DNA from: Cinnamomum chago
Lineage: Eukaryota > Streptophyta > Magnoliopsida > Laurales > Lauraceae
NCBI GenBank assembly: GCA_038049695.1
Contig: CP142459.1
Coordinates: 66,084,001 to 66,148,000 of the forward strand
Reading direction: 5' to 3'
Length of the DNA stretch: 64,000 nucleotides
Shown here: positions 46,270-60,190 of the stretch, piece after piece
Layout of the letters: each line of letters begins with the position of its first letter
Position numbering within the stretch: the stretch's first letter is position 1
Notes under the pieces: generated by a model
What the model saw: the letters and a program-made list of their open reading frames with translations, nothing else
Databases searched by the model: none
What the model was told of the DNA's origin: nothing
Program-made: the position numbers and the translations under genes

Positions 46270-49200
46270 TTACAGTTCAAAGCTGTGGCTGTTAAAGTGG
46301 AAGATTGGTTGATTCCAACGGCCCCAAATGTTACGTGACCTGCATTCTGCAGCAACACTGGAGTTGAGGTCTGGAGGGCCACATACAATGACACCCACAT
46401 CAACGTTCCCACAACGGTTCGAGACAGAGTTGAAAATTGCTGAAAGAAAACCACAATTTGTGTGAGAAGATGTTTGATACAGGTTTACGGTGTAAGGACA
46501 GTAGGAAGATACTGGAAAACCATTTGCAAGCATCATTTAAAGGGGAGCTAAAAAAGACCTACAATGGCTTGAAATAATAAAAAAAAGAAAGAAATGAAGT
46601 GTAAACAAAATAAATGATTATCCAGTAAATGATTGTAAAGTGAAACCTATGATCTCTTTGAACAGTCAAAATACTTTGGATGAATACCTTGCATGTTTGG
46701 CCGGCGTCCATATTGTGTAGTCATCAAATGATGTAAACTTGTTTGACATGTTTTGGTTTGCGACTTTGGATCACCATGTTGTGATGAAACACTCTTGTCA
46801 TTGCCATCGCTGCACTTCTCATAACCTGAAACTTTTCTTTCCCAACGGCGCCACAAGAAGATCACAACACCTCCAAACACAGCAACACTGACAGCCATGC
46901 ATATGAGGAATAGAAGTCCTTGGACCCACCAGGTAGTTATGTTATAAGGTTTTATATAAAATGCTTTCAACAGAGTCAATAAGGTAATAAATCCAACTAT
47001 GGGTACGATTGTATAGACTCCAGACCACATATTATTCCCTGTAGCAACCAAACTGGACAAAGATTTTCCATTTGCATTGTGAAATGTGGACCGGTGCATG
47101 CTTATCTGAAGGCTACCATCTTCCTGTGATCAGAAATGAGAAGTCAGACTCTTTTTATTTGATGTCTTAAAGCATTGACAATGCCTTACAGAAATCATCT
47201 AATTGAGGTCAAACCTACCAATTGAGGCCCTGGTTCTTGAGTGACATAAGTTTGAATCTGTAGATGCAAGTTATCAGGAAAAGATGGGCAGATAGACTCT
47301 GCGTCAACCAGGGAAAGAAGAGAAAGCTCCTGAGATCTCTTCACAGCCCAAACTAGCAATATTTGTTTCGGTAGACAAGGTTTCTTCTCCTTAATGCGGT
47401 GGAGTATGTCACTCAGAATAGCCAAGAAAGGTGTAATGCCAATGCCTCCAGCGACAAAAACAAGATTTTCATACCTAAAGCAGCAGAAAGCTCTTGCCCA
47501 GTGAGTGATGAAGGACTATTTATTAAGAAAAATATAATTAATGCAGCCATGTTATATTTGCAACCACAAATTAGAAAAAAAGGTGAAGGGGAACATGTGA
47601 GACCTTCGAGCGTGAGGTACTAGAGTTGAAATAAATCAATACAAGCCTCTCCTACATACATGTTGCATATCTTATATATAAAAATAACTTCTAATATAAG
47701 GCTGTGTCTAGTTCCTTTTTTATGTAAAAAAGTTAAATATGTTATCTAGTGCTACCGAGAACAGAATCCCAAAAGTCAGTAGAGAAATTTCATAGCTTCT
47801 AAGATTTCAAAGAGCCAAAGTAGAACTTGAACTGAAAGATAATCAACCCACATCCTTAATTCATGTACTATCTAGAACAATTCAGTTCCACAAGTAGGAT
47901 AACATACTTCAAGTGATATGGTGATTGGTGGCCATACGGTCCCTCGACGGATGCTGTTATAGTTGAACAAGGTTGAAATGGCATTCCTTCTTGAATCTTC
48001 TCAGGAGCATTCGAGATATTATCGCTCAGTTTCTTCGTCCATTGACCTAGACCCTTTATGACAACTGAAAGATGATTTTTACCATCCAGAGGACTGGATG
48101 AAACACTGAAGGGATGCCATTGCAGATGAGAGATCTCTTTTAATTTGAGGAAAATAAAGCTGAGTGCATTATACTGCAAATCTGGAACAATGAAATATAG
48201 ATTAGAACACACAGCACAACCAATAGAAATCACAACAAATTAACAGGCAAGAAAACAATAGCAATTATCCAAATGTGCAGACTCATTTGGGTTTGAAAAA
48301 TATCAACCGAAACAGGATGGAGGGCCAAATTTCCACCTTCCGAAAATATTTCCATGTCAAAAGATTCTGACATGACCTGTATACTTTGATGTTTCAATAT
48401 ATTGCAATACTAGGATGAGTCTTGCAAAATTCTTCTTGCTATGCTTGAGGATGCCCCCCAATGTAACAGTGTTAAATACTTTAGTTGATGTATTTTTATC
48501 ATGGAAAGCAGGGAAATGATTGAGAAGTACTTCTTGGCTTTGAAAGAATCAACTCTACTGCTCCACATGGCAGGTTAGTCGCCGAAATTACATCAACAGT
48601 TGTCCTTGATTGCCAGAACCTCAAAAAGCGATCGAGTAGGAAGAGGAATATTGGTCCTGCAGATACGCTGAAAAGGAAGTCTCCAACATGCAACGCGAAG
48701 AAGATGACAAAAACTGCATATAGTTGATGAGTGTAGAAGAAGAGCTCAAAATTCCGCCTCCTCACTGGATTCAACGTTGTCACCCACATCAACAGGCCAG
48801 CCACAAGGCTGACTAATCCAGGAAAATATGAAACGTCAAGCTTGTTCCATTTCAAAAGCTGCAAACAGAAACCATGACATTAATGGAGTGAAAAATGCCA
48901 AACTTACATGCAGTGGATGCATTTTGTCTTGAGAAAAAAATTATAAAATGGTCATCTTTTGTTAAAGAGTGATTTGATTAAACTTATTGTGGAGGTAATT
49001 GAGTACAGCTCAGTGGATCAATTTGTAATACAGTGGAGCAAACATGCATTTTCAGTTCCACTGTTGATCAAGGTGCACCAATGGATCAGAGTGATGGGAA
49101 TTATCTTTTCAAATGAAACTTAGACTATGATTGCAACTCTATGAAAAGAACAGAAATCAGCTGCTTAGACTCACTTGGTGTGAGAGGTTACCCCTCAGCC

Positions 49201-52106
49201 CCCAAGAGCCCATGTAACATAAGCTATGCAATGTAAAAATTGCCATTGTGAGATGTCCCAACCATATGTGATATCTGGTTGCATGCTCAAATGGGACACC
49301 TATTACACGGAGTAGAACTGATCCTCTTGAAATTGGTACAAATAAGAACCCGACGACAAACATGCCAATGGTACCTAAGCGGTAGCCTGCATATTCTATA
49401 AACAAGTGCCTGCAACCAAAACCATTTTTTGTATCAGTTCCCAAGTAAAGAAGCCAATCCTGCATCAAAGAATCTAGCTCCAAAGAAAATGTAAGAACAC
49501 CAAATATGTAAATTCCACGTTTCTGAGTAACTACTACAGTAAGTCACTAGAAAGAATGATAATTCTAAAATACTAGTTCTCTTAAGTAGTGTGTGATTTT
49601 TTCCCCAAGTAAAATAAATGATCAAGATAGGCAGATTCTGCTATGAGCATCTAAATTAACAGGGGATTAAAGCCATTATGTTTGAGGCATAACATACATA
49701 TCTTTCTGTTCTAGCAGAACATAACTCAGATTCAATGTAAAACAGAGTACAAATGGTCTGATGCAATCAGAGTAAAGGACAAGTGAAAGATCTCATGTAG
49801 TTGGATATCAACATATTATTGACATGCAAATCAATATGGGAAACATTGGTGAGATCTTTCTATCGACGCCAAGAGCATAAGGTGGAAACTTTAGGATCGC
49901 ATTAATTATGATTAGGCATTTGTGTAAGGTACACACATGTATTCATGCATAGAGTTTCTTTATGGCTGGCTGCCAAAGCATATAGTAAGAAAAGGGTTTA
50001 GATTCCAATAAAATTGTTAGCATGAAGAAAATTTACAATATGAGCTTTGTTTCTGGGTCTAACCAAAATAAGATGCCCATGAAATATATGTTGCTGGTGA
50101 TTCATCCAAAACATGTTTACCTCCTCTCGCTTGAAGACACCGGAAGCATTGATGCGTAGCGACGGTCTTGTATTGTGTAACCATAACATGCCCACACAAT
50201 AAATGCTACAAATATTAGAATGCCAATCAGTTCTGCAGCAGAGACAACACCAAATGGTCCACTTACAAGGGCAGGGAACGTCGACAAACGGAATCTGAAA
50301 AACCTTGATTTCTTTGTCCTGAAATCATAGTAACAGAAATTTTAGCTATAGTCAGATGAAGCAAGCAAAAAAAAATCACATTATTTATGAGTACTAATTG
50401 AAGGTGGAAGATCCAAATTTTTGGAAGAATTATATGGTATGTTCAAGTCATACTTTTGGTATTCCGTCGGGAAGGCCATCACATATATGGCTGCCAGTAT
50501 CGCGAGGATGAGTACATGGGCACCAAACATCCAAAGAAAACTTGCTGGATTTTCAAAACAAAAAGTGAAGTATCAGTCACTATAGTTTAATATTTTTCTG
50601 CTCAAAATACAAATAAAGATATAGATAATTAAAGCATTACTAGTGCCTACCGACGAGTCCATAAAATGATGTGTCTGTAGCATAGAACCATTTCAGAAAT
50701 GTTCCCACCAAAGAAGGACTAGGATAAAGAAAAATCATAATCACCCACTCAAGAAAAACCAGCCACATTGCAGTTTTGAGAAACCATCTGGCCAGAACTG
50801 GGAAGGAAGGCCTCCACTTGAAAAGCCTTCCCTCAAGCCTTCTGTTTGGAGCAACTGCATCACCATCCATGCTGTTCACCATGGGATTATGAGCACTACG
50901 CTGAAAACCAAAGAGGAATATCACTTCAGTTGTCTCACGAAGGTCTGACATCTCATGCCCCCTTGAACTATATATTTTACAACTATGAAACATGAAAGGC
51001 AATGAATGTTGTCACCTCTTGAAGCAATTTTTGATGCTGAACTAATGATTGCTACTGGTGACTTATTTTGGTTATTTGGCAATAGGTTATAGCTATTAGG
51101 ATTTAGAAACTCAATATTAATACAATAATAGTAAAAGTGTAAAACAATGATGATAGGAAAAAAAAAAAAATTTATTCAATTCTCTGATAGACCAACTAGT
51201 AGTCATTGCTTTAAGGGACAAAAACCCATTAGCTTTCTGATCTTTTACATTACATGATTACAATAAGTTAACAAAAAATTAACTTAAATTATAGTTTGAT
51301 CATTGGAATCCCAAGGGCTATGATTCTACTAAATAGAAATTTAAGAACCTTCGTCTCTCTCTCTCTATATATATATATATATTGTGCATTGAGACAGAAG
51401 AGACAAATGACTGATTGCTAAGTTTTCGCACTGTTCCTACTTCTGCACACAAAAATTTCTACCAAGTAAGATGGATAATTGCTCAAAATTCTTAATAAAG
51501 AAATTAAGTATATCAGTCGACGATATGATATCTGAAATCTTTTGTATGGTTTGTCAAATGCATGCCAATTATCTTTGATATTTCCATAAAAAAAAATGAA
51601 ACTATTAATTTCTAGCATTCTTGAGGCTGAGGTTCACCACCTTGGAGATGTCAAAAAGATAAGAGCTCTTTCTGTCTTGTAGTTAGAGTATATTTTGCTC
51701 AAATATAGAGGTGGACACACTTTCAAAAGCAAGGTTTTCAGATCTGATTTTATTTCAGGAATCTCACTATTTTCTTAAGTTTGGCAGTCCATTGTCTTCT
51801 TGGATTGTCATCTCACTGTACACCTTTTTCATTAGTAATACAGTATGCATCTAAATAAATAAATAAATAAAATAAAATAAAAAATAAAAAATGACAAAAA
51901 TTCAACCAAAGCAGATTAATGGCCATTTGAAACAGCCCTGGGCTTCTTTGCCTGATATGATAAATATGCTACCTATTTCTCAATGACCTGTCAAATTAAT
52001 CTATTGGTTTAGATAAAAATGGACGAGCTGAATTTTTCTCTGAGAAATTGAACTCAATTAGTCTCTTGCTGATTCATCATGTAAACTCACACACAGACAC
52101 ACACAC

Positions 52107-52150
<44 letters not shown>

Positions 52151-52446
52151 ATTGAAACTACAGTTTTTCTTTCTTCAGTTTTGTGGTAGAACTCTTCTAG
52201 GCAACCAAACATAGATGGAATAAGTTTAAGATAATGATAAATAAATTCATTAAAATGAAAGAACATTGAAAAAGAAATAATGGACACACGTTAATTAGAA
52301 CAAATAAGCGCTCTGCACAGAGATTTAAGCATTATGGAGTAGCACTTTGGTTAAAGCATTCAAAGATGAAAACACATGCTTTCATCTACATGGCAACCAT
52401 TCGCCTCAATTAATGTATGCTAGGCAAAAGTAGGTACCACTGTCTG

Positions 52447-52508
<62 letters not shown>

Positions 52509-53563
52509 ATTAATACAAAAAGCTGCTACCAAGTTAGAACAAGCCTATTTATTTTTCATCTTCCTCGGCTTAAACCGAATCTGTTACTCATAGCATTAAT
52601 TGATATTTGTTTTTTCGACTTTAAATTATGCACTGGAGTCTCAAAGTTCAGACTTAAATAACTTGATGGCTTTTTTTCTAACTGAGCTTATAATTGAAGG
52701 AATGAAATATGAAAGAGAAAGTGTCCATCAATTCAGGAAAAAGGAAGAGAAGAGTGTTAGATATAAAAACATTAATAACAATAATAATGTCAGATATAGA
52801 AACACTGAAAAAGCAGAATTTTAGAAATTTCAATGTATTACTCTGCTTATCATGAACAACTGAATAACCACAAACTTCTGCTGCAGTCATGATTGATCAA
52901 AATCTTCAGCCTCTCATGCGTGATTAACGCTAACCAACTTAAACAGATGCTTGATTTTCAAACACTATAATGCTAAACTTCCTATCAAATATGTTCTCCT
53001 TTTCCTTTTTCTAATCTTTATTATCTACTACTTTCTTACATTAATTTGAAACAAAAAAAAAAAGAACCTACCAAGTTATAAGAATAAAAATGATCAAATT
53101 TAAAGCTTTCATGCATAAACAAACACAGAGCAACATCTAGTACTGACATGCAAACACCATGTAAGAGATTTACATAAAACCAGAGGAAACCATTTTAACT
53201 TCATGACTTGAAAATTGCAATACATTAAAACTAACATTAGAAGACAGCTTCCACTGACATGAATCACATAGAATTGTAAGAGAAAGATGAAAAGAAAGTT
53301 GGGTTGTTCATATGAACCTCAATTGAGTCTATCAAGATGGGACAACGTTATAATGTGGTGATGAGGAGATATAAAAGCAATGCAGGAGAGGAAGTGCTAC
53401 TTCCAGTGTGAGAGGAGTTGGAATGAGTGAACGGAAAGAGATAAATAGAGTAAAGGTGAAGTTGGGTGGGGGTAGTCCAAAGGGGTAGTCAGGACTCACA
53501 CTTTTTTTTTTTGTTTTGCTGAAAGTCTGGACTCACCTGTTGGTAAGAAAGTTGGAATGCCAT
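46270..53563 (-). CDS. FRO: Ferric reductase oxidase (FRO)
   Basis: Ten exons join in phase: 53537-53563, 50651-50900, 50454-50544, 50121-50318, 49175-49409, 48531-48858, 47908-48181, 47219-47474, 46688-47123 and 46270-46439, giving 754 residues, close to the usual FRO length. The enzyme moves electrons from cytosolic NADPH through FAD and two haems across a membrane to Fe(III) or Cu(II) chelates. Visible features: transmembrane segments from residue 50 on; haem histidines in [15 protein letters not shown] (exon 5) and [14 protein letters not shown] (exon 6); FAD motif HPFSVSSS at about 398; NADPH motif GGIGITP at about 477 and CGPP at about 718; and the C terminus [10 protein letters not shown]. 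Exon 1 encodes only nine residues and is followed by a 2.6-kb intron. If it is not used, the ATG at 50882 would start the protein. Which FRO paralogue, and whether plasma membrane or organelle, is not decidable. Confidence 0.9.
52108..52147. repeat. (GA)n microsatellite in FRO intron 1
   Basis: GA repeat of about 40 bases, next to an ACAC-rich stretch. Confidence 0.95.
52449..52507. repeat. (GA)n microsatellite in FRO intron 1
   Basis: GA run of nearly 60 bases, a second such tract 300 bases from the first. Confidence 0.95.
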
Positions 53564-56199
53564 TTGTCTTTGGTCATATTCACATTCCTATGAATGTAAG
53601 CCACTGCTACAAAGGGAATAGTGTGTATTGGGCTCTCTCTGCACTAGTGCCACCTAAATGTTTCTTCTAGATGATACCAATCCAATATTAGCTATCTTTT
53701 GGGAGGAGAATGCATCATGCCAGTGGGCCAGAGAAGGGACAGAATATTGCCCAGCTTTTTAGGTGCCAAGGATAGTGCATTGAATTGATGGGTGAAGATC
53801 ATTGGGTAATTAATCAGTGGGCCTTACTGCATGTACTCTAAGAAAAGCCAGGAATAGAAGAGGAGTTCATGGGTCCTAGGCCCAACGGCCATTATGTGAT
53901 GTACCTAATATTTATGCTAAAGCAAGGAAATAGGAAGATGTGGTTAAGGTAATTAGGAGATTAATGGTTAATAGAGTCAGCAATAAGATTCCAAAAAACA
54001 AATATTTTCTGTCTTTTTTTATAAGATGTTCCACACCATTCAGTGTTTTTTTGACTCTTACCTTTAATTGGTCACAAAAAGACGCTAACAAATTTTATCC
54101 ATAAAAAATTCGTTTTGGTCCTTTGCACCTTGAAAACAACTTCAAATATAAATTATTCGAAAGAATGCTTCTTCTTTACACTTCTATTACCTTTCTCACT
54201 ATTTTAACATTTCTTTTAAATCAAATTATTCCAATATAAGCTAAATCTCTCTTCACTATCATTTGCACCTTAAAGCAAGGCATAAAAAGATTTTCAAATA
54301 AGGAACACTCAGAAATCGCAGAGATGTTATTAAAAAGGTAATGATAGGATTAAATGCTGTTAACACAAGATACCAATATGAAATCTACAGCCATATACAA
54401 GTGTTCCTTGCTTCTTAATCATGTCATGGGTGGCCCATTTGCCAATCCACATTATCGTTGGTGGACCATAGCATCTTTTGTTATTGAGAGTGGCTTCAAC
54501 TACAAATATATAAATACAAGGTACTACAGATGGGTAAGCTCACCAACCTCATTCTGAAGGTAGAACTAAGCAGTACTGTCATCATCACCATAAAGAAAAA
54601 GATGGTTCAGAGGCCTTTTTCACGAGATGAGATGCCTTCAAACATCAGCAACACGTGAGTGTGACGCTATCTATCATCTATGTCCTTGTGTGAATTTGGA
54701 TCCTTCGTGGACAAGCCTGTAAAAACATCAGCTTGGCCCACCTATTAAATCTAAATTGTTCAATTGCACACGATCAACCTGAAGATGGGCCCAACTCCAA
54801 TTGAAGAGAAAAGAGGCACGGTGATCTTGAGCGGTTAAGAGTTAAGAGTTTGACCCCCTACTGATGTATTTAAATGGGCTTGTTGGATCCAAATTAGGGA
54901 CATAAAAGGATCTGGGTAAGGACCTGGGTATATTCATAGGGTTGTTTACGGACTGCATTGGGTCAGGCTGAAACTTTTCCAACTGGGCCAGTTTACTTAT
55001 CTAGCTTATTATTCCGGCCCAATCCAGCCAATGATGGTAAAGTTATACCCATGCACAGCCCATTAAAGCACGCTAGACCATATGTGGCTCAATTAACTAT
55101 TACGCCAAAAAGATGCTCCACCCCATTGGCCCAAATAACAGCCCAAATCCACATCAATGTGGCCACATTTGTGTAACGTAACTTGCAACTTATTCTGTGG
55201 AATGTTGTTTTCTTCTATCACCCACCTCCAACTCCTAACAAAGGACACATTTGTATAGCCATTTTTCACATTGAAAGTAGAAGTGCCTTTTCACATTGAA
55301 AAGCAGTTCATGGTATGGCTGTTTTTCACAAGAAAAGAGCAAGTATAATAATAATAATAATAATAATTTTTTTCACAGCGTGAAACAAACATGTACTAAT
55401 CTGAAATGCTTTTCTATAACTTTCTAAAAGATTGCATATCTTTTTTGTGGAAAAGCTTTCACACCAAATATATATAAAAAAAAAAAAAGTGTGTTCATTT
55501 TTCCTTCTCATTTTCTACGGAAAATTGAAAAAGAAGTTAGAAATAATGCCCCAACCCGCCAACTGTGGAGGCTAACTGCCTGTGTCACAAAGTCTAGGTT
55601 TTGGTGCCATTTTAAATGCACTACTAGAATCCAACTTGGAAGGGCTGCCAGCCACTATGACACAAAGTCTAAGTTTTGGTGCTTTATTTTATATTAGATA
55701 GACTCTCAGCTTGAAAGGGCTGACCACCATGGTGCCTCAAAGTCTAGTGTTTGGTTCCTTTTTCTGCAAGTCTATGGCCTGTTTCCTTCATCTGTACTAA
55801 ATAGTTTGTCATTGGTGTATTAGTCAATATCTAGTATGAATGATGGAAGAAGCAGTTCCAACGGCTCTTAACTTACCAACCTCTAATTAAGAGAGAGTGG
55901 GTCGTTGTTATGCCTCCATCTACCTACATCTTAATTGGAGAATGAAGTCAATCAGTTTTACACTTTATCTTGCTCTCACGTAAACTAGCAAATTACCCTA
56001 GTGCAATATAATCCACAATATATAAAAAAATTATAAAAAGTAAAAAGTTTAAAATTTTAAATGAAATAAAAAATATGATATTATATCTCTTATATTGATA
56101 AGGAAATTTTTATAGTAAATTTAAAATATAATATATTCTTGTTGGGGACGAGTTTGGTAGTAATAATGAGGGGAAAACGTTTGAGAGGATGGTAGATAA

Positions 56200-56231
<32 letters not shown>

Positions 56232-56325
56232 GGGAAAATTTGATAACCGTTTTGAAGAGTTATGAAACTAACATTAATCCATTTTGCCTCTATTAACTTA
56301 CCATCAATATCAATTAACTTAATTT
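53564..56325. other. FRO promoter side and intergenic sequence
   Basis: The first few hundred bases are the presumed FRO promoter (minus strand). No clear TATA box could be placed. Further right is AT-rich sequence with a GGCCCA-rich repeat at 54940-55150 and an (ATA)n tract near 55346-55370. No genes are supported. Confidence 0.4.
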
Positions 56326-56695
56326 TTGGGGGGGGGGGGGGGGGGGCGCTTGAAGAGACATGCCACGTTTTAGATTCTAATTAATGTGAGGAGGTTGATG
56401 ATGTGATGAGACATTTTGAGAGTCAATTATTTAGGGAGCATTAAAATCAATTGATGTCAATTGGAATTGAATTGATGTTGATTTCTCAATTAGAATTAGT
56501 TTCTTGGGGGGGGGGGGGGGGAATGACTTGAAGAGACATGCCACGAATAATCAAAATTTTAAATTGTAATTAATGTGGGGAGGTTGAGGATGTGAGGAGA
56601 CATTTTGGGAGTCAATTATTTAGGGAGCGTCAAAATCAATTGATGTCAATTAGAATTGAATTAACGTTGATTTCTCAATTAAGAACAACACAAAT
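56326..56695. repeat. Tandem duplication headed by poly-G tracts
   Basis: Runs of 19 G (56328-56346) and 16 G (56506-56521) each precede a unit of about 178 bp starting CTTGAAGAGACATGCCACG and ending near TTGATTTCTCAATTA. The unit is therefore duplicated once in tandem with its G-run. Such runs can form G-quadruplexes and are mutation-prone. Confidence 0.85.
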
Positions 56696-57865
56696 GTCTA
56701 GATAACCATGAGTCCATGACCCTAGTAAAAGGTAAGAAAAATAAAGTATCAATTGAGAAAAATATGAAATAAATAAATAAATAAAAGAGAGAGGCAGTGA
56801 GAACCTCTAAAAAATAATAAAAATACTTTACTACTTGAATGATGGGGGCATAACTACCAGAGAGAGATCGTTTGAGTTGAGGGGGTAACACTTGATCAGT
56901 CTTTTAACACTTGGAGGATATGTTTGTCTTTTAACACTTGTAGGATCTGGTGGATTTTGCACCAATGTGAGAGATTAAATAAGCGTTTCATGTTTCCCAT
57001 CAGTGCTGAGAGGCGTTGAGTGAGATACTTAAGGGTTTTATTTTATTGCCTTAAAGAAGATTAAATAGATCATTGTTGAAGAGAGCCATTAAGTGGAGGA
57101 GACGAAAGAAAATTGTTGGTCAAAATCAATTGAATAAATTGAGGCAGGTTTCTCAATTGGAATCAGCCTCTTTCATATATATATATATATAAATGAGGAC
57201 TAGAGTCATTCATGTTGACAAAATTTATTGAAGTCTTTAATTCAGATTTCTTGTGCTTGTTGTCAATGTGTTTGTCTGACCATTTTGAAGAGTAACACCC
57301 TTTTTTGTGCTGCTTGTGAAATTGCCAGTGCATCTTTTTCATAAACATTTCGCGTGTAGATTTCATCGTGTGCGAATTCACAATTTTTGTTCGGTGTAGC
57401 GGTTGAGATACAAGGGAAAGAAAACAGAGATCCATAGTAGAAAAAAAAAATTTTATGGGTACCTCATAATTTTCAAAAGCATGAGTTTGGCAAGTGCTTA
57501 TAGTTATAGGCTACTACGTATCTTCAAGAGTTTTTTCACACCTAATATTGAATTCTCAAACATGTCCTAAATTTCTTTCATGGGAATTTATCACGTGGTG
57601 CATGGTCGATACAAAATAGGAATATAACTCTGTATAGGGCCCATTGGATGCATGTAAGTCGATTAGGTTGGTAGCGTTCAGAACGCATTGGTCTGAACTA
57701 GGCATGGTCTAATATTGACTCTTATTACATGGTCATAAACAACCCTTGATTTTTTAAGGCCTCATGAATATTTAATAAATCTACTACCATGGTATTAATT
57801 TATGATACAATTCAATGATAACTAATGGTTGAATCGATGTCAAATTAGCTCATATTGAGCATCTC
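56696..57865. other. Intergenic AT-rich sequence
   Basis: A degraded further piece of the preceding repeat (GGTCAAAATCAATTGAATAA, TTTCTCAATTGGAAT) lies at about 57118-57160. A (TA)n tract is at 57175-57192. No gene is seen. Confidence 0.4.
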
Positions 57866-57874
57866 TATTTCCAA

Positions 57875-58085
57875 CTTTGGACTAGGCTCCCTGGCCTAGC
57901 GCAGCATGGATTTTCTTCCGTGCCGTTCCGTGCTGTGCTAAGGCCCAGGGACCCCTGGCCCAACACGGCCTAGGTGGAAAAACTGGGCCATTGGCTCACG
58001 GCCCATGCGCGATTTTTTCTGTCTTGGGCCGTGCCGGGCCTAGGGGGCCCATCCAGGCCTAGGGGGCCCATCCAAATTTTCATCT
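57875..58085. repeat. GC-rich repeat island
   Basis: Dense GGGCC/GGCCC motifs, including a tandem pair of CCTAGGGGGCCCATCCA at 58040-58075, within AT-rich surroundings. Probably another GC-rich MITE of the family seen at 8971 and 16646. Termini not resolved. Confidence 0.4.
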
Positions 58086-59690
58086 CTAATCATACCTCTA
58101 GATGGTCCCCTTGAAATCAGGAACCAAGTCAATAATAATTCTATTTTCAAGAAAAAAAAAAGTTTCTTCTTTCATGCAAAATGAGAAAGATGATTTCATC
58201 TTCCCTTTTGCACAAGCATGGCCATATTTGTTCCTCTAACTTCTTTGTCAAACTGCTCTTTTCATCTCTTCTTCTCCATTTTTATGTGACTATAATTGAG
58301 TTGGTATGTTGTAATATTTTGATTTTTCACATTTTTAGGTGGTATGCTGTTTCTTATTTGAAAATTTGAATGTCCATAAATTAGTATTTTAATATATTTT
58401 ATTTTCAACGTGGTATTTCATTTTATGAGTATATCACCAAAAACCCGGCCTAATTGGAGATACCAGCCCCCGCCTTGCCCCCATACATTACAAACAGGGT
58501 TGTTTTTTAATATTCCTTCTTTGGAGCTTATTTTACCATCAATCTGTACAAGGGCGGAACTAGCGGGGGCTGGCAGGGGCCATGGCTCCCCTTTCTAGAA
58601 AATAATCTATGAGAGCAACCATGTAATACAAGTGAATATATAAAATGCAATCCTATGAAAACAAACAAGATTAGAGTTTCTCTAGACAAGAATCTATGAG
58701 AGCAAATACAAGTGAATGCATAAAGTGACTTGATCAAGACTATGGTGCCCTTTTCTCATTGACTGTACCTAAAGTTTGCATATTCTTTCGGCTAAGGGGA
58801 CCACTCAAATCATTGGTCTCAGAAAGCATGGATTCTGCTATTAATCTTCTGCACAACACATCATTTTTTTGTTGTTTTTTTATGGTGCCTCTTGTAGGAC
58901 TCAGGTTGCTTTACTATGTAATATTTCTATATCAGCTGCAACCTTTACAGAAAAGTTTTGTGACAGATTCTAGGCTCAGAATTTTGTTAAGTTGCTATGG
59001 TTTGAGTAGTTTAGTTCTAGACTAGAATGCATCACATAACAGTTTCTTTTATTAGAGTTTACATCTTTGTTCATTTAATTTGTCTAATCATTCATTTTAA
59101 TAATCACATGCTAGTTACCTCATCCGAGGGCTCTCTCACCACACCCGAAGTCTACTTCCCTCACTCGTGGACACCAGCACCTCACCCGACCAGGCCCCAT
59201 AGCTGGATATGAAGAAAAGAAAGAAAAAATATAATTCACATGCTACTTATAGTCAGTCATTCGATCAAGTCCATACGTAAAGGAAGGTGTTGACCAGCCC
59301 TAGTGGAGTCCTACTTAGAATAATGCATAAATCTTATTATTTTTCACTTTTCTAAAGTTGTTCTTGTTGTTTGTTTGTTTGTTTTTCGGGTGGATGCCCA
59401 CATATACACCCTTTTTAATTATTCTGCCACAATCAACGTTGGAGCTAGGAATTGATTCTTATCGAGTGTGCGGATTGGAGACACCTCGCCACTGACCTAC
59501 TAGTGGATTGACACTTTCACGGAAGTACTTTCTTATGATGGTCCTTCATCCGGCCCAGGCTAAGCCCTAATTCTTAAGGAGACATACCTTACAAGGTACA
59601 CCAGATAAAGCCAGCCATTGATGATTTCTTTTTCTAAGATACTTGATGATTTCATTTGTTTCAGTGATGATGTTAGGTAATCACTTACAT
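58086..59690. other. Intergenic sequence, no gene recognised
   Basis: Short frames here lack family signals. The GGGCGGAACTAGCGGGGGCTGG stretch at 58551 is repeat-like. Confidence 0.35.
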
Positions 59691-59694
59691 CAAC

Positions 59695-59990
59695 CATTTG
59701 CAAGCACAAAAATTGTATAGTAGGTCACTTTCTAGTAACTATATATTCTCCTCTTTTTTTCATGACCCAGGGTATCCCTCGCTGGCTCAGCCTTCGGACC
59801 TTTGGCTTTCGGTCCAAAGGTTACCCGATTCTAACGAGCAAAGACTATTCCATGGGGGTACATACATAACTGCACACATAGTACCCAGATAGCGCAAGGG
59901 GTGGGAGTCAAACTCAAGACCTTGAAGAGCAAACCCAAGGCACAAACCAATTGCCACAGCCACTGGGTACTAGCAATATTGCCATACAAC
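59695..59990 (-). repeat. SINE-like or other dispersed repeat
   Basis: On the minus strand, AGTGGCTGTGGC and then TTGAGTTTGACTCCCACC about 45 bases later resemble spaced A and B boxes of a Pol III promoter. The unit would extend leftward. No tail or target duplication was identified. Confidence 0.3.
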
Positions 59991-60004
59991 CAAACTCTTG
60001 GCGA

Positions 60005-60190
60005 ACTTTTTTTTTTTTTGTTTTTTTGGGCAACCCAGCAAAGGGGCCTGGGACCCAAGAGAGAGAACCTAAACACATATGTGAAGGCAACGTGCATAAG
60101 CAGAAAGAAGGACCACACAAGTGGAAAAGAAAGTTGTACAAGCAAGAAGAGGTAGCGTACTCAGAGTTCGAATCCTGGACAGCCAAGTGA
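60005..60190. repeat. Dispersed repeat (pairs with 43650-43870)
   Basis: Shares the GACCCAAGA, CACAAGTGGAAAA and CCTGGACAGCCA landmarks with the copy at 43650. A T-run precedes it. Confidence 0.5.

Noticed and set aside
46266..46454. Alternative frame ending in LTATALNCN at the FRO C terminus
   Set aside because: The +1 frame gives the conserved CGPP and [10 protein letters not shown] ending and agrees with exon phase.
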